From NCBI RefSeq assembly GCF_000378245.1, contig NZ_KB899492.1, forward strand, positions 248,001 to 312,000: DNA of 64,000 nt. Reading direction: 5' to 3'. The notes below the pieces were generated by a model. That model had not been told where the DNA came from. It did not search any database and saw only the letters and a program-made list of their open reading frames with translations. This document shows positions 9,560 to 18,255 of the stretch, piece by piece. The position numbers and the translations under genes were made by a program. The DNA comes from Aromatoleum toluclasticum ATCC 700605. Lineage in GTDB: Bacteria > Pseudomonadota > Gammaproteobacteria > Burkholderiales > Rhodocyclaceae. How positions within the stretch are numbered: position 1 is the first letter of the stretch; the number at the start of each line of letters is the position of its first letter.

Positions 9560-11143
9560 ATGGGGCAGAGCGCCGAGTGGCCGGATGTCATCCACCCCGA
9601 CGGGGCGCGGCTCGCCGTGCGTCGCCTTCTCGGGTGGCTGCTCGCTGCGCTGCTGACGGCAGCCGGGAGCCTGATCGGGTATCCATCGGCCGTCCATGCC
9701 CAGTCGCGCCCCTCGTGCGACCAGGTTCCGCTGGCCGAACGGGAGACGGCGCGCAGGCAAGGCACCTGTGCCGACGCCCCCCGGCCGGAGCGGACTCCGC
9801 CCGACCTGCGCCCTGAATTCCGGCCGGAGCTGCGCACCACGCCCGTCCAGCCTGCCGACGACGTCGCCCCGCCGCGGGTCCGCGTGCCCAGCTTCATCGG
9901 GCAGGATCAGCGCGAAGCGCGCCGCGTCCTGCAGGAAACCTTCCGCATGCGCGTCGTCACCGACACGCAGGCCTCCAGCCGCCCCCGTGGCGAAGTCCTC
10001 GACCAGAAACCGCGCGACACCGAGGTTCCGCGCGGCTCCACGGTGGAGCTCACCATGTCCGACGGCTCGCTCGTCGCAGTCCCGGCCGTGCGCCGCATGC
10101 CGGCGACGCGAGCACTCGAGGTGCTGAAGGCGAGCGGGCTCGTCGGCGAGGAAATCCCGCGCGAGTGGCACGCGGCCCCCGGCACGGTGATCGACCAGGA
10201 TCCGGACGCGGGCCACGAGGTCGCCCGCGGATCCCGCGTGCGCCTCACCGTCGCAAGCGCCCGGCCCGCGCCCGAGCCGGCGCCGCTCGTGTGGGTGCCG
10301 AATTACATCGGCCGGCCCGCGGATATCGCCCGGCGCGAACTGGCGCGCGAGCACCACCTCAGCGTGCGTACCGTGGCACGCCCTTCCGGCGTCGCGCGCG
10401 ACGAAGTGATCGACCAGTCGCCGGTCGAGACGCGCGTGCCGACCGGAACGATGGTAACGCTGTACGTCTCCGACGCCTCGCTCGTCCACGTCCCGGCAGT
10501 GCGCAAGCGCGACGAAGCGCTCGCCGTAGCGATGCTGCGCAAGAGCGGGCTGCAGGCGAGCATCGCGCGGGAGGCCGCGCAGGCGCGCCCCGGAACCGTC
10601 GTTGCGCAAGACCCCGAAGCCGAGTCCGAAGTGCCGCGCGGCAGCGTCGTGCGCCTGACGGTCGCTGGCGAGCCCGCCCCGCCTCCGCAATCTGCTCCGC
10701 CCGAACCGCGGCCCGAACCTCCGCCCTCTGACACGCCTCCACCGCCCGAAGACGTGTCTCCGCCCCCTGCACCGGAGCCGCCCACCCCTGCCCCACCTGC
10801 GCCCGAACCGCCGCCACCGGAGGCGCCTTCATCGGCACCAGCGGCGACCTTGCCTCCGATATCGGAGCCCGTTGCGCCGTCCGGCCCCAACCCGCTGTGG
10901 TGGATGCTCGGCCCCTTGCCGGCGATCGGCGCCGCAGCGTGGTGGCTGCGGACGCGCGGCGCGGGCGGGCGACCCGCCGCGCCGCTGAAACCGACGGTCA
11001 GCGCAAGCCTTGCCGGCCCCGCGGAATGCCCGCGCTGCGTGCCGCTGGAGGGACCGCCGCTGCGCGCCGAGATCGCCGTCACACCCCTGCTTCCAGCGGC
11101 GCAACCGGTTGCAGACCTATCACGGGAGCCCGGCAATGACTGA
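9560..11143 (+). CDS. PASTA-repeat membrane-anchored protein
   Basis: The 527-residue protein has an N-terminal signal or membrane segment (about residues 18-48), then four consecutive PASTA-like repeats (about residues 110-375). Each begins with VPxxxG- or VPAVR-type strands and ends with xVxDQxP...VPRGSxVxLTV. A Pro-rich linker (about 375-440) follows, then a membrane segment (NPLWWMLGPLPAIGAAAWWL) and a cytoplasmic tail of about 65 residues with one CPRC pair. PASTA domains normally sense cell-wall fragments on Ser/Thr kinases or penicillin-binding proteins, but no catalytic domain is present here. The next gene overlaps by 8 bp, so the two are probably translated together. Confidence 0.85.
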   Translation: MGQSAEWPDVIHPDGARLAVRRLLGWLLAALLTAAGSLIGYPSAVHAQSRPSCDQVPLAERETARRQGTCADAPRPERTPPDLRPEFRPELRTTPVQPADDVAPPRVRVPSFIGQDQREARRVLQETFRMRVVTDTQASSRPRGEVLDQKPRDTEVPRGSTVELTMSDGSLVAVPAVRRMPATRALEVLKASGLVGEEIPREWHAAPGTVIDQDPDAGHEVARGSRVRLTVASARPAPEPAPLVWVPNYIGRPADIARRELAREHHLSVRTVARPSGVARDEVIDQSPVETRVPTGTMVTLYVSDASLVHVPAVRKRDEALAVAMLRKSGLQASIAREAAQARPGTVVAQDPEAESEVPRGSVVRLTVAGEPAPPPQSAPPEPRPEPPPSDTPPPPEDVSPPPAPEPPTPAPPAPEPPPPEAPSSAPAATLPPISEPVAPSGPNPLWWMLGPLPAIGAAAWWLRTRGAGGRPAAPLKPTVSASLAGPAECPRCVPLEGPPLRAEIAVTPLLPAAQPVADLSREPGND

Positions 11144-11693
11144 AACCGGTATCACGATCAGCCAGCTGCTCAACGTCGCCGCCGACGACCTCAAGGACAC
11201 CTTGCGCGATCACGTGCGCGCTAATGCCACGCACGCCGACTTCCCGGCCACTCTGCTCGGCTTCGTCGCCGAGGAAGCCGCCGAGGCGATCGCCGGGCAG
11301 TTGCGCCTCGACGTCTTCGAGCTCGCATTCAAGGCCTGGGCGGCCGTCGATGAACTGCGCGAATACGCGGACCCGGCAAAGCACCCGCCCGGCGAGAGCG
11401 CGGTCGTGCAATGGGGCAAGTGCCGCATCCGTGCTCCGCAGGCGATCGACATCCGCATCGGCATCGCCGGTATCAGCCTGCCGGTGCTGCGGCTCACGAT
11501 AGAGCTCGACGCCGAATTCCACAGCCTCGCGCTGACGATACGCGACGGCGCGATCCGCAAGCTCAGCCCCGGCACCGCAAGTGCCTCGGTCGCACTCAAA
11601 TACGGCGCAGCAACCCTGATCGAACCATGCCGTACGCCCGAGATCACTTTCCGGCGCGGCGTCGAGTTCGCGGACGGTCTGCGCATCGCTTGA
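11136..11693 (+). CDS. Hypothetical protein, partner of the PASTA protein
   Basis: This 185-residue protein is of a family I do not recognise. It begins MTETGITISQLLNVAADDL and has an amphipathic helical N-terminal half and a beta-rich C-terminal half (RIRAPQAIDIRIGIAGISLP, then LRLTIELDAEFHSLALTIRDG). No signal peptide or membrane helix is seen, so it is probably cytoplasmic. ATG at 11136 overlaps the end of the PASTA gene, which argues for a shared function with that protein's cytoplasmic tail. Confidence 0.7.
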   Translation: MTETGITISQLLNVAADDLKDTLRDHVRANATHADFPATLLGFVAEEAAEAIAGQLRLDVFELAFKAWAAVDELREYADPAKHPPGESAVVQWGKCRIRAPQAIDIRIGIAGISLPVLRLTIELDAEFHSLALTIRDGAIRKLSPGTASASVALKYGAATLIEPCRTPEITFRRGVEFADGLRIA

Positions 11694-11771
11694 CGGACAC
11701 GGCGCGCGTAAGATGCCCGCATTCACGGCCCGGCCCGCCCTGAGCAGCCGGAAACGACAAGGAGAACCATC

Positions 11772-12188
11772 GTGGCCCTGCGCATTGTCCGCCTGGGTAC
11801 GCCGCGCGCGGTCGACGAAGGCCTGCGCATCGGCACCGTTCGCCGCCCGCCGCGCGGCGTACCCAAGGCCGAGTTCGCGTCGCAGAACTGGTACGACGTG
11901 TGGTATCCCAACCTCGCGCCCAGCGTCGAGACGATGAAGCTCGCGCAGCAGGCGCAGTCTCCGGCCGAGTGGCAGGCTTTCACGAAGCGCTACCGCGCCG
12001 AGATGTCGACACCGGACAACAGCCGCTCGCTCGACGTGCTGGCCGCGCTGTCGCACCAGACGAATTTCTCGATGGGCTGCTACTGCGCCGAGGAGTCGCA
12101 CTGCCACCGCTCGGTGCTGCGCGTACTGCTCGCGGAGCGAGGCGCGGCGATCGCGCCGGTCGGCCCGGATACGGACCACGCGGCATGA
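11772..12188 (+). CDS. DUF488 family protein
   Basis: The 138-residue product shows the DUF488 pattern: an early LGTPR strand, NWYDVWYPNLAPS, a central KRYRAEM segment and the diagnostic MGCYCAEESHCHRSVLR Cys/His cluster near the C-terminus. The role of the family is not established. The start is a GTG at 11772 preceded by AAGGAG. The downstream gene overlaps by four bases (ATGA). Confidence 0.85.
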   Translation: MALRIVRLGTPRAVDEGLRIGTVRRPPRGVPKAEFASQNWYDVWYPNLAPSVETMKLAQQAQSPAEWQAFTKRYRAEMSTPDNSRSLDVLAALSHQTNFSMGCYCAEESHCHRSVLRVLLAERGAAIAPVGPDTDHAA

Positions 12189-12523
12189 ACGGCATCCCCT
12201 TCGCGCGCACGCCAGAGCCGCCCTATTGCGCCGTGATCTTCTCGTCGCAGCGCACGCCGGGCGACAGCGGCTACGCCGAGATGGCCGAGCGCATGGTCGA
12301 CCTCGCGGCCCGGCAGCCGGGATTCCTCGGCGTCGAGAGCGTGCGCGGCGAGGACGGCTTCGGCATCACCGTGTCGTACTGGCGCGACGAGCAGGCGATC
12401 GCGGCTTGGAAAGCCGAAGTCGAGCACGTCGCGGCGCAGCGGCTGGGCATGCGCAACTGGTATGCGCACTACGAGGTGCGCGTCGCGAAGGTCGAGCGCG
12501 CCTACGGGAAACAGCAGGGGTAA
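12185..12523 (+). CDS. Antibiotic biosynthesis monooxygenase-like (ABM) protein
   Basis: This small (112 residues) ferredoxin-fold protein of the dimeric alpha-beta barrel superfamily is usually annotated as an antibiotic biosynthesis monooxygenase. The features seen are YCAVIFSSQRT as the first strand, the PGFLGVESVRGEDGFGITVSYW segment, and the terminal WYAHYEVRVAKVERAY. In primary metabolism such proteins are often heme- or quinone-related, and none of these roles can be chosen here. It is translationally coupled to the DUF488 gene and followed by a strong hairpin. Confidence 0.85.
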   Translation: MNGIPFARTPEPPYCAVIFSSQRTPGDSGYAEMAERMVDLAARQPGFLGVESVRGEDGFGITVSYWRDEQAIAAWKAEVEHVAAQRLGMRNWYAHYEVRVAKVERAYGKQQG

Positions 12524-12525
12524 GA

Positions 12526-12550
12526 CCCCGCCGCACAGGGTGCGGCGGGG
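12526..12550. terminator. Strong convergent terminator hairpin
   Basis: A perfect 10-bp GC-only stem (CCCCGCCGCA at 12526-12535, TGCGGCGGGG at 12541-12550) with a 5-nt loop starts two bases after the stop of the ABM gene. It lies 12 bp before the stop of the convergent subtilase gene. It lacks a T tract but is well placed to stop both transcripts. Confidence 0.65.
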
Positions 12551-12562
12551 CTGACACTGGAA

Positions 12563-13702
12563 TCAGCGGTGACAGATCGGATCGGGATTGCTGTCCGGAT
12601 CCCCGTTGGCAGTGCCGCTATAGGTCGGAGTACCAAGCAGCAGAATGCCGGCGACATGAGGCGCGGCCATCGAAGTACCAGAGAAGGTGGTGACGCCGCC
12701 GCCGTTCTTGGTTGACACGACGCCCACACCCGGTGCGGCGCAGTCGACCGGCGGATTGCCGTAGTTCGAGAACCACGCGAAGGTATCGCTTCCATCGATC
12801 GCGGACACCGTGTAGATGTTGTCGCCGCTGGCGCTCGCCGGCGAGTACTTCGCCGCGTCGTCGGTCTCGTTGCCCGCCGCGAGCGCGAAGAAGATGCCCT
12901 TAGCCGCAGCGTTTTCTACCGCTGCGTTGAGCGACGCGCTGTACCCCCCGCCCAGACTCATGTTGGCGACATCACCCGTCTTCGCGTTTAACGCGACGTA
13001 GTCGACCCCCTTGATCACGCCCGAATAGCTGCCCGAACCGCTGTTGTCGAGCACGCGCACCGCAACCAGCGTCGCACCGGCCGCCACGCCGACCACGTCG
13101 CACTCGTTGTTCTTCGCGCCAATCGTTCCGGCGACATGCGTGCCGTGGCCGTTGCCGTCGTCGGCCGTCGTCTTGCCGCGCAGCAGGAAGCTCTTGCTGC
13201 GCGCGGTATCGACGTTCAGGTCGGGGTGCTCGAAATCGATGCCTGTGTCGATGACCCAGGCGGTACGCCCGGTGCCGTCGCCGGCCCCCCCGACGCGCGT
13301 GACACCCCACGGCGTCTGCGGGGTGGTACAGGTGTAGGCCCCAGCCGTCACCGGCTTGCCGAAGGCGTAAGCGATTGCATCGGGCTCGTAGGACGCGATC
13401 AGCGGATTGGCCGCGAGCATGCGCGCGGCAGCCTCGTCGGGCATCTTCGCCGCGAAACCCTTGAGCGCCGTCGTGTAGGTGTGGGTGACCCTGCCACCAG
13501 CCCCGGCCGCGAGCGCATTGGCGTGACGCGCTACTTCGTTCGCGGGCACGTCGTCGCGCAGCACGAAGATGAAGCTGTTGCGCACTTCGTCGCGCACTTC
13601 CACCGACACGCCGAGATTCGCCGGCTGCGTCTGCGCCGCAACACCGGCGGACAAGCCGGCGAGACTGCAGATCACGGTTGCCGCAAGTATTCCGTTCCTC
13701 AT
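12563..13702 (-). CDS. Secreted S8 (subtilisin-like) serine protease
   Basis: The 379-residue product has a signal peptide (cleavage near AAQ-TQ), an inhibitor I9-type propeptide (about residues 30-115) and a catalytic domain with the full subtilase set: Asp152 in VIDTGID, His186 in GHGTHVAGT, Asn278 in AAGN and Ser344 in SGTSMAAPHVAG. The protein ends about 35 residues after the catalytic Ser in TPTYSGTANGDPDSNPDPICHR, shorter than most subtilases, and this Ser/Asp/Asn-rich tail holds the last Cys. It is probably an extracellular or periplasmic protease. ATG at 13702 follows a GGAG. Confidence 0.92.
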   Translation of the reverse strand: MRNGILAATVICSLAGLSAGVAAQTQPANLGVSVEVRDEVRNSFIFVLRDDVPANEVARHANALAAGAGGRVTHTYTTALKGFAAKMPDEAAARMLAANPLIASYEPDAIAYAFGKPVTAGAYTCTTPQTPWGVTRVGGAGDGTGRTAWVIDTGIDFEHPDLNVDTARSKSFLLRGKTTADDGNGHGTHVAGTIGAKNNECDVVGVAAGATLVAVRVLDNSGSGSYSGVIKGVDYVALNAKTGDVANMSLGGGYSASLNAAVENAAAKGIFFALAAGNETDDAAKYSPASASGDNIYTVSAIDGSDTFAWFSNYGNPPVDCAAPGVGVVSTKNGGGVTTFSGTSMAAPHVAGILLLGTPTYSGTANGDPDSNPDPICHR

Positions 13703-13907
13703 TTTCTGCTCCGTTCGATAGCTGGGCGGGGACGCCGCTCCGCATGGCACGGGATGCGCCCATAACACTCTAATCATGGTCGCAAACACCGCCCTGCGCG
13801 AGAAAAATCCTCGCAATCATGCGGCGTTCCACACGTCGGCGCAAACATTTTAATGTCATAATTTATGTGCATGGCGCGGCATTCCATCCGCACACACAGG
13901 AGCATCG

Positions 13908-14042
13908 ATGGTCCGGCATATCGACTCGGCACAAACAAAGGCGGAAGCGTCCTTCGACGGAGGACTGTATTGCGCGGAAAGCGTGGTGCGGGCGCTCGTG
14001 GGCACGAGCGAGGACGCGGACGCGGACGCGCCCGGACGCTGA
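13908..14042 (+). CDS. Small ORF, possible C_GCAxxG_C_C family remnant
   Basis: A 44-codon ORF in an otherwise gene-poor 384-bp gap (13703-14086). The ATG at 13908 has AGGAG six bases upstream and an AT-rich, promoter-like stretch about 50 bp before it (around 13848-13868). The predicted peptide contains FDGGLYCAESVVRAL, which resembles the start of C_GCAxxG_C_C redox proteins (a Phe-x-x-Gly-x-x-Cys-Ala-x-Ser-Val pattern). The rest of that family is missing, and the acidic tail ends in DADADAPGR. It could be a genuine small protein or the relic of a truncated gene. Confidence 0.35.
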   Translation: MVRHIDSAQTKAEASFDGGLYCAESVVRALVGTSEDADADAPGR

Positions 14043-14086
14043 CGGAGACCGGGCGGAAACGGCCCGCCGCGCGGGCCTTGGGGTGC

Positions 14087-14953
14087 TTACTCGATGTTTT
14101 GCACCTGCTCCCGCATCTGCTCGATCAACACCTTCATCTCCATCGCGATGCCGGTGACCTCGGTCGCGGCGGACTTCGACGCGAGCGTATTGGCCTCGCG
14201 GTTGAGTTCCTGCATCAGGAAGTCGAGGCGCTTGCCGGCGGCGCCGCCGGCCTTGAGGATGCGCTGCACCTCGTCGATGTGGGCGGTGAGGCGCGACAGC
14301 TCCTCGGCGACGTCGATGCGCTGGGCAAAAAGGGCCACCTCCTGGCGGATGCGGTCCTCGTCGAGCGAGGCGACCGCTTCGCGCAGGCGCGTCGTAAGCT
14401 TCTCCTGGTACTCCGCGACCAGCGCGGGGACACGCGGCTGCGCCTGGGCGACGAGTTCGCGCATGCGATCGAGGCGCTCGCGGATCATCGCCGCGAGCTT
14501 GTCGCCTTCGCGACGGCGCGTCGCGACCAGTTCGTCGAGCGCGGCCTTGGCGAGTTCGAGCACCGTCGGCTGCAGTTCGTCGAAGCCGACGCTGTCGTCG
14601 GCCAGCATGCCGGGCCAGCGCAGGACCTCGGCCACCGACAGGTGGGCGGCGGAAGGCAGGCGGTCGCGCACGCGGGCTTCCGCGTCGCCCAGCTGGTCGA
14701 GCAGCGCGGCATTGAGCGCGAGGCTGCGCGGGGCGCCGCCGTTGGTCTGCAGATTCAGCCGGCATTCGACCTTGCCGCGGGTCAGGCGCGCGGAGATCAG
14801 TTCGCGTACCGACGGTTCGGCCTGACGCAGTTCGTCGCCGATGCGGAAAAACAGGTCGAGGTAGCGCGAATTCACACTGCGCAGCTCGAGGTGGATGCTG
14901 ACGCGACCGAGGTCGCGGGTCTGCACGGCGAAGCCGGTCATGCTGTGGATCAT
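14087..14953 (-). CDS. yicC: YicC family endoribonuclease-like protein
   Basis: YicC proteins are conserved RNA-processing proteins; E. coli YicC was reported as an endoribonuclease affecting small RNA decay. The 288-residue product starts with the diagnostic MIHSMTGFA and continues with the ELRSVNSRYLDLFFRI segment. It ends with the C-terminal DUF1732-type region RLDFLMQELNREANTLASK followed by the MKVLIEQMREQVQNIE terminus. It is divergent from the kinase gene about 90 bp away, a conserved layout in related bacteria. Confidence 0.95.
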   Translation of the reverse strand: MIHSMTGFAVQTRDLGRVSIHLELRSVNSRYLDLFFRIGDELRQAEPSVRELISARLTRGKVECRLNLQTNGGAPRSLALNAALLDQLGDAEARVRDRLPSAAHLSVAEVLRWPGMLADDSVGFDELQPTVLELAKAALDELVATRRREGDKLAAMIRERLDRMRELVAQAQPRVPALVAEYQEKLTTRLREAVASLDEDRIRQEVALFAQRIDVAEELSRLTAHIDEVQRILKAGGAAGKRLDFLMQELNREANTLASKSAATEVTGIAMEMKVLIEQMREQVQNIE

Positions 14954-15046
14954 CGGTAGTGTCTCCGGGAACCCGCCGCGATCCTGTACACTGCGGGTTC
15001 CAAACAAGAAATTGCCGCGGAAAGCCGGGTTCCAGCCTTCCTCCAA

Positions 15047-15997
15047 ATGCCTGCGCAAACAAACTGCCCTCTTCCCGCCGGTTTCCAGCTGGACCAGTAC
15101 CGGATCGAGCGGCAGCTTTCGCTGGGCGGTTTCTCCATCGTCTACCTTGCCGACGACCAGGAAGGCACGCCGGTCGCGATCAAGGAGTATCTGCCCAACT
15201 CGCTCGCCCTGCGCAAGGACGGCGAGTTCGAGCCGCAGGTTGCCGATGAGCACATGCCCGCGTTCCGCTACGGGATGAAGTGCTTTTTCGAAGAAGGCCG
15301 CTCGCTCGCCAAACTGATGCACCCCAACGTCGTGCAGGTGCTGAACTTCTTTCGCGCCAACGGCACAGTTTACATGGTGATGAAGTTCGAGCGCGGGCGC
15401 ACGCTGCACGACTATATCCAGAAACACCGCGGCGAGGTGAGCGAACGCTTCATCCGCGTCGTGTTCACGCGCATGCTGAACGGCCTGCGCGAGGTGCATG
15501 CGCACAAGCTGCTGCACCTCGACATCAAGCCGTCTAACATCTACCTGCGCAATGACGGCACGCCGGTGCTGCTCGATTTCGGCGCGGCGCGGCAGACGCT
15601 GTTGAGCGACCAGCCCATCCTGAAGCCGATGTACACGCCCGGCTTCGCGTCGCCCGAACAGTTCGAGCACCGCGACGCGCTGGGGCCGTGGAGCGACATC
15701 TACAGCGTCGGTGCGAGCCTGCATGCGTGCATCACCGGCAGCCCGCCGCCGCGCTCGGACGAACGCCTCAAGGACGACACGCTCGTGCCGCTGCGCAAGA
15801 CGCACGGCGCACAGTATTCCTCGCAGCTGCTGGAAACCATCGACTGGTGCCTGAAGCTCGACCCGCTCGCCCGCCCGCAGAGCGTGTATTCGCTGCAGAA
15901 GGCGCTGCTCCGGCGCGAAGAGGACGGCGACAAGGTGCATGCGGGGCTGTTCGGCGACATCGGTGCACGGCTGAAGTCGTTTATCGGACGTACATAA
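15047..15997 (+). CDS. Hanks-type serine/threonine protein kinase
   Basis: This is a 316-residue soluble kinase domain with no membrane segment. Visible are the glycine loop (LSLGGFSIVYLA), Lys46 in VAIKEY, a Glu in the following helix, HLDIKPSN with Asp159, Lys161 and Asn164, and DFG at 177-179. The usual HRD Arg is Leu (HLD), so it is a non-RD kinase and probably does not depend on activation-loop phosphorylation. The PP2C phosphatase gene starts 10 bp downstream, a kinase/phosphatase pair as in type VI secretion regulation, although no T6SS genes are present here. Confidence 0.92.
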   Translation: MPAQTNCPLPAGFQLDQYRIERQLSLGGFSIVYLADDQEGTPVAIKEYLPNSLALRKDGEFEPQVADEHMPAFRYGMKCFFEEGRSLAKLMHPNVVQVLNFFRANGTVYMVMKFERGRTLHDYIQKHRGEVSERFIRVVFTRMLNGLREVHAHKLLHLDIKPSNIYLRNDGTPVLLDFGAARQTLLSDQPILKPMYTPGFASPEQFEHRDALGPWSDIYSVGASLHACITGSPPPRSDERLKDDTLVPLRKTHGAQYSSQLLETIDWCLKLDPLARPQSVYSLQKALLRREEDGDKVHAGLFGDIGARLKSFIGRT

Positions 15998-16007
15998 GGA
16001 AGCGACC

Positions 16008-16925
16008 GTGAAATTCACGATCTACCAGGAAAGCCGCATCGGCCGGCGCAAGAACAACCAGGACCGGCTTGCCTACAGCTATTCGCGCGACGCGCTGCTG
16101 ATGGTGGTGGCCGACGGCATGGGCGGACACCTCCACGGCGAGGTCGCCTCGCACATCTGCGTGCAGTTCATCACCGAAGCCTTCCAGCGCGACGCACGGC
16201 CGGTGCTGAAGGATCCGTCGATGTTCCTGTCGCGCGCGCTGACGAACGCCCACAACGCGATCCTCGACTACGCCTTCGACAAGAACCTCGACGAGGCGCC
16301 GCGCACGACCGTGGTCGCGTGCGTCGTGCAGGACGGCTTCGCCTACTGGGCGCATGCGGGCGATTCGCGCCTGTACGTGCTGCGCCAGGGGAAGATCGCG
16401 ATGCACACGCGCGACCATTCGCGCGTGCAGCTGATGATGGACCAGGGCCTGCTCAATGCCGACGAGGCTGCCCACCACCCGGGGCGCAACCGCGTCTATA
16501 GTTGCCTCGGCGGCAACCACGCCCCGCAGGTCGATTTCTCCAAGCGCCTGCCGCTGCGCAACGGCGACGTGCTCGCGCTGTGCACCGACGGCGTGTGGGG
16601 GCCGCTCGGCGATGCGGCGCTGACCGCGGCGCTGTCGGCGCCCGACATCATGCAGGCGGTCCCCGCCCTGCTCGGCCGTGCCGAGGATCTCGCGGGACCG
16701 AGCTGCGACAATCTGTCGATGATCGCGATGCGCTGGCACGACGACGTCACCGAGCCGCACGCCGACGCGGTCTCGACACAGACGATGGCGCTCGACAACT
16801 TCACCACGCAGCTCGAGAGCTTCGACACTTCGCGCACGCCCGCTTCGCGCTACGACATCAGCGACGACGACATCGAAAAGGCGATTGCCGAAATCAACTC
16901 CGCCATCCAGAAATTCAGCAAATAG
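16008..16925 (+). CDS. PP2C-family serine/threonine phosphatase
   Basis: The 305-residue product has the PPM/PP2C metal-binding motifs: GRRKNNQDR near the N-terminus, VVADGMGGHLHGE, AHAGDSRLYVLRQG, LCTDGVWGPLGD, and GPSCDNLSMI near residue 230. The last 60 residues form a charged extension outside the catalytic core. It is expected to remove phosphates placed by the adjacent kinase. The rph start lies 9 bp after its stop, so kinase, phosphatase, rph, rdgB and hemW may form one transcript. Confidence 0.93.
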   Translation: MKFTIYQESRIGRRKNNQDRLAYSYSRDALLMVVADGMGGHLHGEVASHICVQFITEAFQRDARPVLKDPSMFLSRALTNAHNAILDYAFDKNLDEAPRTTVVACVVQDGFAYWAHAGDSRLYVLRQGKIAMHTRDHSRVQLMMDQGLLNADEAAHHPGRNRVYSCLGGNHAPQVDFSKRLPLRNGDVLALCTDGVWGPLGDAALTAALSAPDIMQAVPALLGRAEDLAGPSCDNLSMIAMRWHDDVTEPHADAVSTQTMALDNFTTQLESFDTSRTPASRYDISDDDIEKAIAEINSAIQKFSK

Positions 16926-16934
16926 GAAACCCGC

Positions 16935-17654
16935 ATGCGCCCGAGCCACCGCCACGCCGACGAACTGCGTATCGTCAGGATCACCCGCAACTTCACCTGC
17001 CACGCCGAGGGATCGGTGCTGGTCGAATTCGGCGCGACGCGCGTGCTGTGCACGGCCACCGTAGAAGAGAACGTGCCGCCCTTCCTGCGCGGCAAGGGCC
17101 AGGGCTGGGTGACCGCCGAGTACGGCATGCTGCCGCGTTCGACCCACACGCGCAGCGCGCGCGAAGCCGCGAAGGGCAAGCAGAGCGGTCGCACGCAGGA
17201 GATCCAGCGCCTGATCGGGCGCAGCCTGCGCGCGGTGGTCGATCTCGCCGCGCTGGGCGAACGCCAGATCATCGTCGACTGCGATGTGCTGCAGGCCGAC
17301 GGCGGCACGCGCACCGCTGCGATCACCGGCGCCTGCGTCGCCGTGCATGACGCGATCGCGAAGCTGATCACCGCCGGCAGGCTCAAGGCGAGCCCGATGC
17401 GCGACTTCGTCGCCGCGGTGTCGGTGGGCATCCACCAGGGCGTGCCGGTGCTGGACCTCGACTACGCCGAGGATTCGCACTGCGACACCGACATGAACGT
17501 CGTGATGACCGCCGCCGGCGGTTTCGTCGAGGTGCAGGGCACGGCCGAGGGCACGCCCTTCACGCGCAAGGAACTCGACGCGCTGCTGGCACTCGCAGAA
17601 GGAGGCATTCGCCAGCTGTTCGTCGCGCAGCGCGCGGCCATTGCGGAGCAGTGA
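16935..17654 (+). CDS. rph: Ribonuclease PH
   Basis: RNase PH trims tRNA 3' ends by phosphorolysis. The 239 residues match the family length exactly. Landmarks are the N-terminal [31 protein letters not shown], the active-site [33 protein letters not shown] and [19 protein letters not shown]. It is intact, with no frameshift such as the one known in E. coli K-12. Confidence 0.98.
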   Translation: MRPSHRHADELRIVRITRNFTCHAEGSVLVEFGATRVLCTATVEENVPPFLRGKGQGWVTAEYGMLPRSTHTRSAREAAKGKQSGRTQEIQRLIGRSLRAVVDLAALGERQIIVDCDVLQADGGTRTAAITGACVAVHDAIAKLITAGRLKASPMRDFVAAVSVGIHQGVPVLDLDYAEDSHCDTDMNVVMTAAGGFVEVQGTAEGTPFTRKELDALLALAEGGIRQLFVAQRAAIAEQ

Positions 17655-17658
17655 CACG

Positions 17659-18255
17659 ATGAGCAAACGACTGGTACTCGCAAGCAACAACGCCAAGAAG
17701 GCCGCCGAGATGGCGGCTCTCCTCGCCCCCCTCGGCATCGAGGTGATGCCGCAGTCGGCCTTCGATATCCCGGAGGCGGACGAGCCGCACAACACCTTCG
17801 TCGAGAATGCGCTCGCGAAGGCGCGCCACGCCGCGAAGCTGAGCGGGCTGCCGGCGGTCGCGGACGACTCCGGCCTGTGCGTGATGGCGCTCAACGGCGC
17901 CCCGGGCGTGCAGTCCGCACGCTATGCCGGCGAACCCAAGTCCGACGCGCGCAACAACGCGCTGCTGATCGAGCACCTGGCCGACGTCAGCGACCGGCGT
18001 GCCTTCTTCTACTCGGTCGTCGTGCTGGTGCGCCACGCCGACGACCCGCGCCCGCTGATCGCCGACGGCGAATGGCACGGCGCGATCCTCGACGCGCCGC
18101 GCGGCGAGGCCGGCTTCGGCTACGACCCGCTGTTCTACGTTCCGCAACTGGGCCAGACCGCCGCCGAACTCGACGCGCAGCTGAAGAACACGCTGAGCCA
18201 CCGCGGCGCGGCGATGCGCCACCTGCTGCAAAGGCTGGAAACCGACCCGCTGTGA
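17659..18255 (+). CDS. rdgB: dITP/XTP pyrophosphatase (RdgB/HAM1 family)
   Basis: It hydrolyses non-canonical purine triphosphates (ITP, dITP, XTP) to protect the nucleotide pool. The 198-residue protein shows the N-terminal LVLASNNAKKAAEM phosphate-binding segment, NTFVENALAKARHAAKLSGLPAVADDSGLCV, and GFGYDPLFYVPQLGQTAAEL. ATG at 17659 lies five bases after the rph stop. It overlaps hemW by four bases. Confidence 0.97.
   Translation: MSKRLVLASNNAKKAAEMAALLAPLGIEVMPQSAFDIPEADEPHNTFVENALAKARHAAKLSGLPAVADDSGLCVMALNGAPGVQSARYAGEPKSDARNNALLIEHLADVSDRRAFFYSVVVLVRHADDPRPLIADGEWHGAILDAPRGEAGFGYDPLFYVPQLGQTAAELDAQLKNTLSHRGAAMRHLLQRLETDPL

Noticed and set aside
8525-10690. 721-codon minus-strand open frame
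   Set aside because: It is the antisense of EcsC and PASTA genes, with low-complexity Arg/Gly/His composition and no domain.
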